A stretch of 64,000 nucleotides of DNA, from contig CASGCE010000030.1 in the NCBI GenBank assembly GCA_949299935.1, forward strand, positions 1 through 64,000, read 5' to 3'. The notes under the pieces are model-generated. The model made no database searches and was not told the origin of the DNA. It was given only the letters and a program-made list of their open reading frames with translations. Positions 57,404 through 64,000 of the stretch are shown piece after piece. Position 1 is the stretch's first letter. Every line of letters begins with the position of its first letter. This DNA comes from an uncultured bacterium. GTDB lineage: Bacteria; Cyanobacteriota; Vampirovibrionia; Gastranaerophilales; Gastranaerophilaceae. The translations under genes and the position numbers were made by a program.

Positions 57404-57439
57404 AAAAATAGAATGTGAGAAAATCCACATTCTATTTTT
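57404..57439 (-). terminator. Perfect 14-bp hairpin in the rpmG leader (terminator/attenuator)
   Basis: AAAAATAGAATGTG / CACATTCTATTTTT with an 8-base loop, followed by T-rich sequence on the minus strand, 37 bases upstream of rpmG. Could be an attenuator, or stop readthrough from the upstream gene. Confidence 0.6.
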
Positions 57440-57500
57440 CGGCTTACGGTTTTATGATAACGCAAACAAAATAAAATGCAAATAGATTGTAACAATTCAT

Positions 57501-57523
57501 AAAAAAAACCGGCATACGCCGGT
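57501..57523 (-). terminator. Terminator after the DivIVA-like gene
   Basis: ACCGGC / GCCGGT stem with a GTAT loop and eight T on the minus strand, 12 bases past the stop at 57535. Confidence 0.75.
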
Positions 57524-57534
57524 ATTGCAAACTC

Positions 57535-58125
57535 TTAGAATTCAATAGACCGTCTGTCTCCAGACATCTTTGAAGGAGGAACATCATAAGAACCTATTGA
57601 ATCCGTTCTGAGTTTTTCCATATAAACTTGTCCGTTTTTAACAACCTGTTGAAGCTGAGAAAGATTCCCTTCCAGATTCGTCAAAACTTGCTCTGCATAT
57701 AGCTCCGCACCTTCCCGCGTCTTCATTGCATCACTCCTTGCCTGATGACGAACATTTTCAGCTTCTTCAAATGCTTTTCGTTTGATTTCCTCGCACTCTT
57801 CCTGAACCTGGGCTCTTATCCGATTCCCTTCCCTTTCAAGTGCTTTTATGAAATCAGCTTCTGACAATTTCCTATCTGCTTCTTTTTGAGCATCACTTAT
57901 AATCTTTTCAGCTTTTTGCTGTGCTTCTATCTGCAGTTCATCCCTGCGTCGTAAAAATGCCCTGGCCTCTTGAACTTCTACCGGTAGTGACGCATATATC
58001 CTGTCTATTAGTGTCTCAATTTCTCGTGTCTTTACTATTGTGTATTTCCTGGGAACTATTGAAAATCCTTCCTCCAGTGAAATCTCCAACATCTTAAGTA
58101 AATCATATACTCCGTTTTGTTGCAT
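57535..58125 (-). CDS. Coiled-coil DivIVA-like protein
   Basis: A 196-residue protein with a short N-terminal domain (about 1-45, LLKMLEISLEEGFSIVPRKY) and a long heptad coiled coil (about 60-175, for example KIISDAQKEADRKLSEADFI). This layout fits DivIVA/Cdv3-type cell-division or pole organisers; it also resembles the stalk of F-type ATPase b subunits, but lacks a membrane helix. Monocistronic, with the terminator 12 bases after. Confidence 0.5.
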   Translation of the reverse strand: MQQNGVYDLLKMLEISLEEGFSIVPRKYTIVKTREIETLIDRIYASLPVEVQEARAFLRRRDELQIEAQQKAEKIISDAQKEADRKLSEADFIKALEREGNRIRAQVQEECEEIKRKAFEEAENVRHQARSDAMKTREGAELYAEQVLTNLEGNLSQLQQVVKNGQVYMEKLRTDSIGSYDVPPSKMSGDRRSIEF

Positions 58126-58210
58126 TTTCTCCCCATCTTTCTATACCATGCATTTTAACCCGAGTATATCGTAGTTGTCAAATATTTCAAAAAAATTTAA
58201 ATCACATATT

Positions 58211-58690
58211 TTAACATATTTTACTGTTAGTCAGATATTCAAACACCGGCTTTGGAACAAATTTGGAAATATCACCTTTGTTCATAAGAATTTCACGTAC
58301 CGTGCTTGAGGAAATAAAGTTATACTCCGGTTTTGTTATCAAAAATACAGTCTGTATATCCGCTGCAAGCGCACTGTTTGTCTGCGAAAGCTGCATCTCA
58401 TATTCAAAATCAGATACTGCTCTTAAACCCCTTATAAGAACTTCCGCACCCATTTTTCGCGCATATTCTATTGTTAACCCGTCAAAAAAATCTACTTCTA
58501 CATTTTTTATATGTTTTACACTCTCTTTTATTAGCTTAACCCTTTCTTCTACTGTTAAAAAGCCTGTTTTTTCCGGATTCCTTGCTACTGCAATTATAAC
58601 TCTATCAAAAATCCCCGCACTGGTTTTTAACACATCCAAATGACCGTTCGTTATTGGATCAAAACTACCAGGATATATTGCTATTTTCAT
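58211..58690 (-). CDS. coaD: Phosphopantetheine adenylyltransferase CoaD
   Basis: Fourth step of CoA synthesis. GSFDPITNGHLD near the N-terminus, the RGLRAVSDFEYEMQL segment and the closing ISSSTVREIL are typical. ATG 58690 is preferred (AAAGGA at seven bases); ATG 58693 is equally in frame but too close. 159 residues. Confidence 0.95.
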   Translation of the reverse strand: MKIAIYPGSFDPITNGHLDVLKTSAGIFDRVIIAVARNPEKTGFLTVEERVKLIKESVKHIKNVEVDFFDGLTIEYARKMGAEVLIRGLRAVSDFEYEMQLSQTNSALAADIQTVFLITKPEYNFISSSTVREILMNKGDISKFVPKPVFEYLTNSKIC

Positions 58691-58830
58691 CATTTGTTCC
58701 TTTCGATTTATTATTATAAAACAAAAAAAATTTACTTTTGTTAATTTTTGTTAAAATAACTATTTATCCTTGAAATTTATTATATCTATTATATTTTAAT
58801 AGTATATAAAATATATATAGTTATGGGATT

Positions 58831-58921
58831 TTATACACACTAAATTCTACCTACTAACCTTTTACACGAGGAATTTGAAACGAAATTCCAAAAGGCTTCT
58901 TAAAAAAGAGGTCTTTTTTTT
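58831..58921 (+). ncRNA. Candidate small RNA between coaD and panC
   Basis: In a 293-base gap with no gene, the plus strand carries two hairpins in series: GGAATTT / AAATTCC (58870-58889) and a stem AAAAGGCTTC / GAGGTCTTTT with two G-T pairs (58890-58917), then T to 58921. The second looks like an intrinsic terminator on the plus strand, where there is no plus-strand gene to serve; on the minus strand the two wobble pairs become mismatches. A TTGAAA about 60 bases upstream (58771) could belong to a promoter. Not tied to a known RNA family. Confidence 0.3.
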
Positions 58922-58986
58922 ATTAATAAAATTCTATTTTGTTAAACGACCGTATATAGCAAAGTAATACCTGCCATAATACACTT

Positions 58987-59847
58987 TTATCTAACTCCGA
59001 GCGTTATATTATCAATCAATCTGACATCGCCAATTTTTACTGCAATAAAAACTCTTGTATTATTATCGGCAATAACTTTCTCCTTCAAAGTTTCCGCATC
59101 TAAAAACTCCAGGTATTCCAAATTATGAGTTTCATTCAAATAAGGATATGCTGTTTCTTTTAATGCTTCTATATCCGTTATACCCTTAGCATAACAAGCT
59201 TTTATGTTAAATAAAATTTTACTTAAAGCCAACGCAGAATCTTTTTCCTCATCTTTTAAATATTTATTTCTTGAACTTAGCGCCAAACCGGAAGATTCTC
59301 TGACTATAGGACAAGAAACTATTTCCACCGGTATATTCAAATCTTTTACCATCTTTTTAATTATAATAAGTTGTTGTGCATCTTTTTGACCAAAGAATGC
59401 ATAATCCGGCTGAACTATGTTAAACAGTTTATTAACAACGGTACAAACCCCGTCAAAATGTCCGACTCTGGACTTACCGCACAATTTATTTACATAAAAG
59501 TAAGGCGGAATAACGTAAGTCAAAAAATCATTTGATAAAATAGTTTCTTCACCGTACATTTCTCTTGGACTTGGAGCAAAGACCACGTCTGCACCTATAT
59601 TTTCACAAAGTTCATTATCAGCCTCAAGAGTTCTGGGATATTTTTCCAAATCTTCTCCCGGACAAAATTGTATTGGATTCACAAATACAGACACCACTGT
59701 TTTGTCACATTGCCCAACGGATTTTTCAATCAAGCTCTTGTGACCCTCGTGAAGCGCTCCCATTGTAGGTACCAAACCTATTATTAAGCCCTTTTTTTTC
59801 CAATTCTTAATATACTCTTTCAATTCCGATATTGTATGTAAAATCAT
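58987..59847 (-). CDS. panC: Pantothenate synthetase PanC
   Basis: Joins pantoate and beta-alanine. VPTMGALHEGHKSLIEKS with the HxGH motif and FFGQKDAQQLIIIKKMVKDL are clear. 286 residues. Follows panB by 66 bases on the same strand; the two form the pantothenate branch of CoA synthesis with coaD nearby. Confidence 0.94.
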   Translation of the reverse strand: MILHTISELKEYIKNWKKKGLIIGLVPTMGALHEGHKSLIEKSVGQCDKTVVSVFVNPIQFCPGEDLEKYPRTLEADNELCENIGADVVFAPSPREMYGEETILSNDFLTYVIPPYFYVNKLCGKSRVGHFDGVCTVVNKLFNIVQPDYAFFGQKDAQQLIIIKKMVKDLNIPVEIVSCPIVRESSGLALSSRNKYLKDEEKDSALALSKILFNIKACYAKGITDIEALKETAYPYLNETHNLEYLEFLDAETLKEKVIADNNTRVFIAVKIGDVRLIDNITLGVR

Positions 59848-59913
59848 ACTAAGTCACCTCTAATGCATTCATTTTAGCACGAAAAAAAATACTCGGCGCC
59901 GGATTTTAATATC

Positions 59914-60762
59914 CTATGCCAAACCTTTTGTACCAAATCGGCACAACTCAGTTTCCGAAAGCTTATAAATCTCATCCTCACAAGGATACAATCCGTTTTT
60001 TACGTCATAATCATATCTTTTTGCACACTCTAAAATTAATGCTCTCATATCTCCGTATTTACGGGCAAATTTAGGTTTAAATTCGGAGAATTTTCCCAAC
60101 ATGTCATCAGATACCATCACCTGAGCGGTACAGTACCTGCCTGCTCCGCATGAAATTGTTGCCACATTTAAGTTTTCGGTTATATAGCGGGCACTTTCTT
60201 CCGGTATCATTTCCAAAACTATCGAAAATACACCCGCTTCTTCAAGTTTCTTTGCTTGTTCCAAGATTGAAAGGGTGGCATCATATGTTTTTCCTTGTAT
60301 ATTATACCCTCCCAAAACGTTGAGAAACTGCGGCGTAAAACCCAAATGACCCATGACGGGAATTCCTGATTCCACACATCTGTTGACAACCTTTATAATG
60401 TGCTCGTTACAACCTTCAATTTTTACTGCATTAGCACCGTATTTTATCATTTTACAAATATTAGTCAATGCGGATTCAACGTCAATATTGTAGCTCATAA
60501 ACGGCATATCCGTAACAACCATCGCACGACTTACACCTTTTGCAACCGCTTTTGTAAAAATTGACATTTCCTCCACGCCAATTTTATTTGTCGTATCGTA
60601 GCCAAGTGCAACCATTGCAAGACTATCACCTATCAATATTATATCAATTCCCGCTTCATCCAAATATTTCGCTGTGGAATAATCATATGCAGTTAAAACC
60701 GAAAATTTTTCACCTTCGTTTTTAATCTTTTGTATAGTATTTACGGAAACTTTTCTAATCAT
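59914..60762 (-). CDS. panB: 3-methyl-2-oxobutanoate hydroxymethyltransferase PanB
   Basis: First committed step to pantoate. GDSLAMVALGYDTTNKIGVE, AVKIEGCNEHIIK and MGHLGFTPQFLNVLGGYNIQ are the family signatures. 282 residues. Overlaps the yvcK gene by one base and precedes panC. Confidence 0.94.
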   Translation of the reverse strand: MIRKVSVNTIQKIKNEGEKFSVLTAYDYSTAKYLDEAGIDIILIGDSLAMVALGYDTTNKIGVEEMSIFTKAVAKGVSRAMVVTDMPFMSYNIDVESALTNICKMIKYGANAVKIEGCNEHIIKVVNRCVESGIPVMGHLGFTPQFLNVLGGYNIQGKTYDATLSILEQAKKLEEAGVFSIVLEMIPEESARYITENLNVATISCGAGRYCTAQVMVSDDMLGKFSEFKPKFARKYGDMRALILECAKRYDYDVKNGLYPCEDEIYKLSETELCRFGTKGLA

Positions 60763-62123
60763 TACACATTACATTCCTGTTTTTCTTCTTCACACTCAAT
60801 TGAAAAACAACCGCAGCCATCACGAAGAACCTTTTTATACCAGTACAAAATTGCTCGTGCCACACGATGTGAACTGTGTCTTACAAGTCCTTCTTTGCTG
60901 TCTTCTATCAACTTTTTAGAACAAAGCGTTATACCGAGTTTTTTCAAATTGTTTCTGTCGAGTTTGACCGGAAAAGAGTCTGCCTGTTGGTATTTTTGCG
61001 CCAAATTCACCGGCAAATAATCGTTTACAAGCACGGCATCTACAATTCTTCTGCTGTTAGCATGCTGCATAAGCGCTTTGACATGGTCAGAAACAGCATA
61101 ACCATCGGTTTCGCCGGGTTGAGTCATAATATTACAAACATATATTTTTTTAGCCTTTGACTTAACTATCTCTTGCGAAATTTCTTCCACCAACAAGTTG
61201 GGGATTACGCTCGTATAAAGACTTCCAGGGCCCAGAATAATTAAATCCGCTGCTTTAATCGCAGCAATAACATCCTCCAGTGCCTTGCAGTGTTTTGGAT
61301 CTGTATAGAGTCTTTTTATACGACCATGTGCCTCCGGAATATTAGATTCACCCTTAATTATTCTGCCATCCTCCATTTCAGCAACAAGCTTCATATCATC
61401 CAACGTTGCAGGCAAAACACGGCCTCTTATTGACAAAACATTTGAGGATTCCTTCACTGCACGAACCATATCACCTGTTATGGAACACAGTGCAGTTAAA
61501 AATAAGTTGCCGAAACTGTGTCCTTCAAGTCCCTCTCCGGTTTTAAACCTGTATTGAAAAAGTTTGGTTACCAAATCCTCATCATCAGCAAGTGCAGCAA
61601 TACAGTTTCTTATATCACCCGGAGGCAAAATCCCCATTTCTTCACGTAATCTACCGGAGCTTCCTCCATCATCACCCACCGTTACTACAGCTGTGATATT
61701 ATTTGTTATGTGTTTAATGCCTTTTAAAAGCATTGAAAGCCCGGTTCCTCCACCCACTGCAACGATTTTAGGACCTCTGTTCAGCTTTCTTCTTCTGTAC
61801 AAATTCTCTAAAAGTGAATTATCGCCTTTTTCATCACCTATATCAAGTATTGAAAGATTTGTCTTTTGCCATCCTTTAAAAAATATGGCCGCTCCAAACA
61901 TACATATTGCAAATGCCAACCATTCCGTTGAAACCGTATTTGCTATTCTTCTTATAAATTCCATGGTATAAAATATTGGCTTAATATCAATTAATATCAA
62001 AACTCCAACCGTCATTAAAACAGCACCGAAAAGAATCAGTACAAACCATCTTTTAACTTGCAATCCTGGTATTAACCAACCTGCATCTTTTGGTATTTTC
62101 ACATTAGCACTAAATTTTCTCAT
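60762..62123 (-). CDS. YvcK-family protein with membrane anchor
   Basis: YvcK/CofD-like core: GGGTGLSMLLKGIKHITNNI, then VTVGDDGGSSGRLREEMGI and GDIRNCIAALADDE, with AADLIILGPGSLYTSVIPNL downstream. In Firmicutes YvcK is a UDP-sugar-binding protein for envelope and carbon control. Here about 115 N-terminal residues add two membrane helices (FVLILFGAVLMTVGVLILID, WLAFAICMFGAAIFF). 453 residues. First gene of yvcK-panB-panC. Confidence 0.88.
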   Translation of the reverse strand: MRKFSANVKIPKDAGWLIPGLQVKRWFVLILFGAVLMTVGVLILIDIKPIFYTMEFIRRIANTVSTEWLAFAICMFGAAIFFKGWQKTNLSILDIGDEKGDNSLLENLYRRRKLNRGPKIVAVGGGTGLSMLLKGIKHITNNITAVVTVGDDGGSSGRLREEMGILPPGDIRNCIAALADDEDLVTKLFQYRFKTGEGLEGHSFGNLFLTALCSITGDMVRAVKESSNVLSIRGRVLPATLDDMKLVAEMEDGRIIKGESNIPEAHGRIKRLYTDPKHCKALEDVIAAIKAADLIILGPGSLYTSVIPNLLVEEISQEIVKSKAKKIYVCNIMTQPGETDGYAVSDHVKALMQHANSRRIVDAVLVNDYLPVNLAQKYQQADSFPVKLDRNNLKKLGITLCSKKLIEDSKEGLVRHSSHRVARAILYWYKKVLRDGCGCFSIECEEEKQECNV

Positions 62124-62139
62124 TATATTTCAACCTTCT

Positions 62140-62934
62140 TCACTCTACCCAGCCTGATGCACAAGCATTTTTATAATTTACCGGAACGGGGTTTATTATT
62201 TCTCTGGCCTGAGTTATCAGCTCAAGAGCATTACCTGTTCTGTTTGTAAAATGTATTGTATCAGCTTTTACAATAGTTTTACCGCATTCGTTGTTCATAA
62301 CCTGTGAATTATTCAACAACTCCTTCAGCCTGCCTATAGAAACATTGGTATTCACAATATCATCAGCTGAAAAATCAACTGTTCCGTCAACATTGTACGA
62401 TTTTTCCAAACAAATTTCATGTGCTACTGGAATATTAACGTAATCACCGGTTTTTGCGGTAACGTCACCTGCAGCGCCATAATATATGAGCCATTGTGAA
62501 CATTTTTTGACAGACTTTGCAACAGCACAAGCAAAACTGAAATCCTCTGCTGCCATTTTATACATCGCACCATGAGGTCTTACATGCTCAATTTCAAGCC
62601 CGTAAGATTTAGCAAAGGACATTAACGCACCAACCTGATACATTACCAAAGCCTCAATTTCGTCGTCTGACAACTTCATAGAACGATACCCAAAACCTTG
62701 TATATCATCAAAACCTATGTGTGCACCGACAACAACGTTCTTTTCCTTAGCTTTTAACAAAGCTTCCCTTATACTCATAGGATCTCCCGCATGAAATCCG
62801 CAAGAAATATTTACTGAACTGACATAATCCAACAATTCATATTCGGAAAAATTTTTATATACACCAAAACTCTGTGCTAAATCACAATTAAAATCTATAT
62901 TCTTTATTTGTTTTTTTTCAAGTGTTTCCTGCAT
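62140..62934 (-). CDS. pxpA: LamB/YcsF family protein, 5-oxoprolinase subunit A
   Basis: PxpA is one subunit of the 5-oxoprolinase that clears pyroglutamate. The signature NIDFNCDLAQSFGVYKNFSE with SVNISCGFHAGDP, and GFDDIQGFGYRSM and RPHGAMYKMAAED are clear. ATG 62934 follows GGAGAGG. Partner genes pxpB and pxpC are not in the window, so this may work with genes elsewhere or have another role. Confidence 0.85.
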   Translation of the reverse strand: MQETLEKKQIKNIDFNCDLAQSFGVYKNFSEYELLDYVSSVNISCGFHAGDPMSIREALLKAKEKNVVVGAHIGFDDIQGFGYRSMKLSDDEIEALVMYQVGALMSFAKSYGLEIEHVRPHGAMYKMAAEDFSFACAVAKSVKKCSQWLIYYGAAGDVTAKTGDYVNIPVAHEICLEKSYNVDGTVDFSADDIVNTNVSIGRLKELLNNSQVMNNECGKTIVKADTIHFTNRTGNALELITQAREIINPVPVNYKNACASGWVE

Positions 62935-63171
62935 TGCAATTTCCTCTCCTAAATCATTATACAACATAAACGCTATAAAACTATATCTTTACATAATATT
63001 AATTTACAATAAAAAAAACGAAATTATAAAATTCTTTTACACCACACGGCACCAATATAACATTTTTTTGTGTAAGCAGCATTTAACAAAAATAAGATAT
63101 ATTCGTATTATTCATGTTCTTAAAATTTCAATTGCAACTTACACAACAAAAATGTTTGTAAAAAAACATCT

Positions 63172-63205
63172 AAAAAAAGCACCCGCCATAAGCAGGTGAC
63201 TTTTT
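63172..63205 (-). terminator. Terminator after rpsT
   Basis: Stem CACCTGC / GCGGGTG (one G-T pair) extended by A/T runs, 24 bases past the rpsT stop. Confidence 0.7.
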
Positions 63206-63228
63206 GATTCACTAACAACATTTAAGTG

Positions 63229-63495
63229 TTATTTTGCTAATTTGTTTACAGCAAGTGTTAATCTTGATTTTTTTCTGGCAGCAGTATTTTTGTGCAAAAT
63301 ACCTTTTGCCACAGCTTTGTCACATAATTGATACGCTTTTGATAAAGCTCTATTTAATGCTTCTTTGTCATCGCCTTTGGCAAGTTCTAACACTTTTTTG
63401 ACAGCCGTTTTGATAGAAGTCTTAAAAGCTACATTTCTGACTCTATTTTTTTCAGCAACCAATACTCTTTTTTTAGCGGATTTAATATTTGCCAT
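63229..63495 (-). CDS. rpsT: Ribosomal protein bS20
   Basis: Small 30S protein, 88 residues, Ala/Lys-rich and helical. MANIKSAKKRVLVAEKNRVR and AVAKGILHKNTAARKKSRL are the family signatures. ATG 63495 follows GGAAAGG. Monocistronic with its own promoter and terminator. Confidence 0.97.
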   Translation of the reverse strand: MANIKSAKKRVLVAEKNRVRNVAFKTSIKTAVKKVLELAKGDDKEALNRALSKAYQLCDKAVAKGILHKNTAARKKSRLTLAVNKLAK

Positions 63496-63517
63496 TTTAT
63501 TTTACCTTTCCTATTGC

Positions 63518-63536
63518 GGCACTTAATGACGGTGCC
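63518..63536 (-). promoter_or_regulatory. Hairpin in the rpsT leader
   Basis: GGCAC / GTGCC with a 9-base loop, 23 bases upstream of rpsT. S20 is autoregulated in some bacteria; a link here is only inference. Confidence 0.3.
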
Positions 63537-63561
63537 ATACTTGAGGATGTGAGTAACATTA

Positions 63562-63590
63562 ATTCTACCTGGAAAAAACTTAATTTGCAA
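63562..63590 (-). promoter_or_regulatory. Promoter for rpsT
   Basis: TTGCAA (63585-63590), 17-base spacer, TAGAAT (63562-63567). The match to the copy 5/copy 6 prepilin promoters suggests the same housekeeping sigma factor. Confidence 0.6.
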
Positions 63591-63734
63591 GTGTGTGAAT
63601 AACAATATATTAATATTTGTAAAATTATTCATAAGAGCTAATTCTAAAGGGTTATATTTTATAATCGTTTGTGCTATATATATAATATATAAAGTTAGGT
63701 TATATTGTAATAACTTAGAGAAATGGAGGCAGAA

Positions 63735-64000
63735 ATGTCAACAGGACAATTTGTATTTATGTTACACAGTCATCTTCCGTACTACAGAAAAGCCGGGATG
63801 TGGCCTTTTGGAGAAGAGAATCTGTATGAATGTATGGCAGAAACCTATGTTCCACTTTTAAATGCAGTTGCTGAATTATATGATGAAGGTATTAAGGCAA
63901 AATTAACAATAGGTATAACACCGATATTGGCGGAACAACTTAATGACGAACACCTTAAACATGGTTTTTTGAAATACCTCGATTCAAGGATTGAAAAAGT
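63735..64000 (+). CDS. GH57 family glycoside hydrolase/branching enzyme, 5' part
   Basis: The first 88 codons of a GH57-family enzyme; the rest lies past the right edge. The opening STGQFVFMLHSHLPYYRKAG, with HSHLP, and IGITPILAEQL are typical of the family, which includes 1,4-alpha-glucan branching enzymes and amylopullulanases. GGAGG lies five bases before the ATG. The branching-enzyme subtype is inference. Confidence 0.85.
   Translation, partial: MSTGQFVFMLHSHLPYYRKAGMWPFGEENLYECMAETYVPLLNAVAELYDEGIKAKLTIGITPILAEQLNDEHLKHGFLKYLDSRIEK

Noticed and set aside
58700..58870. A small protein gene or tRNA in the AT-rich part of the coaD-panC gap
   Set aside because: No frame with a ribosome site and no cloverleaf found.
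62968..63228. Gene or RNA in the 261-base gap between pxpA and rpsT
   Set aside because: AT-rich sequence with only the rpsT terminator and a weak ATGTTT/AAACAT pairing; nothing supports a gene.

Overview
The window is AT-rich bacterial chromosome from a diderm organism. It encodes a two-partner-secretion-type adhesin, a lipid/glycan flippase, several secreted or barrel-like proteins, and type IV prepilins. The gene content (FtsB-like and DivIVA-like proteins, a LmeA/DUF2993 protein, a YvcK protein with N-terminal membrane helices, a GH57 enzyme, many prepilins with KGFTLSEVLIT leaders, short proteins opening NISFG or NINFT) best fits a gut relative of the cyanobacteria (Vampirovibrionia/Melainabacteria, order Gastranaerophilales). 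That placement is inference from family knowledge, not from a marker-gene tree.

Layout. 1-7100: a partial prepilin, then a minus-strand translation/ribosome-maturation operon read prfA-rnpM-infB-rbfA-truB-LmeA-like-GerMN-HicB-like. 7183-8120: prepilin. 8125-14177: a flagellar/type III export module read fliE-fliF-(FliG-position protein)-fliH-flhA-yidD; the FlhA carries injectisome (SctV)-like sequence. 14360-20660: small unknown proteins, a prepilin, dCMP deaminase, a stand-alone AICAR transformylase, and a cluster of coiled-coil or hydrophobic proteins that may be export substrates. 20893-27000: prepilin, rpsA, valS, fabI. 27177-32395: a coiled-coil/hydrophobic protein and a very large adhesin with Ser-Asp repeats and a C-terminal PilZ domain. 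32577-39256: flippase, rimO, prepilin, secreted protein, FtsB-like and TPR proteins. 39301-44113: a winged-helix protein and an AddAB/RecBC-like helicase plus Fe-S nuclease pair. 44114-48573: rplJ-rplL with an L10 leader, secreted protease-like protein, S41 protease, prepilin. 48808-54698: gyrB, adk, map, tmk. 54762-57367: rpmG-trnW-secE-nusG-rplK-rplA. 57535-63495: DivIVA-like protein, coaD, panC, panB, yvcK, pxpA, rpsT. The window ends inside a GH57 gene.

The most unusual feature is the 5' architecture of six scattered prepilin genes. Five have their own sigma70-type promoter, a Shine-Dalgarno site and a start codon, followed by a short frame that runs into a run of exactly nine G and then stops at TAA. 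A net shift of one base in the G run (10 or 7 G, or a -1 slip by ribosome or polymerase) would instead join this start to the downstream prepilin frame. The sixth copy has seven G and is already in frame. All five interrupted copies have their start in the same frame relative to the run. This points to frameshift- or slippage-controlled pilin expression, by phase variation, transcriptional slippage or programmed -1 frameshifting. Three of the five also hold an internal TTGACC-17-TATAAT promoter placed to give a leaderless mRNA at the conventional prepilin ATG.
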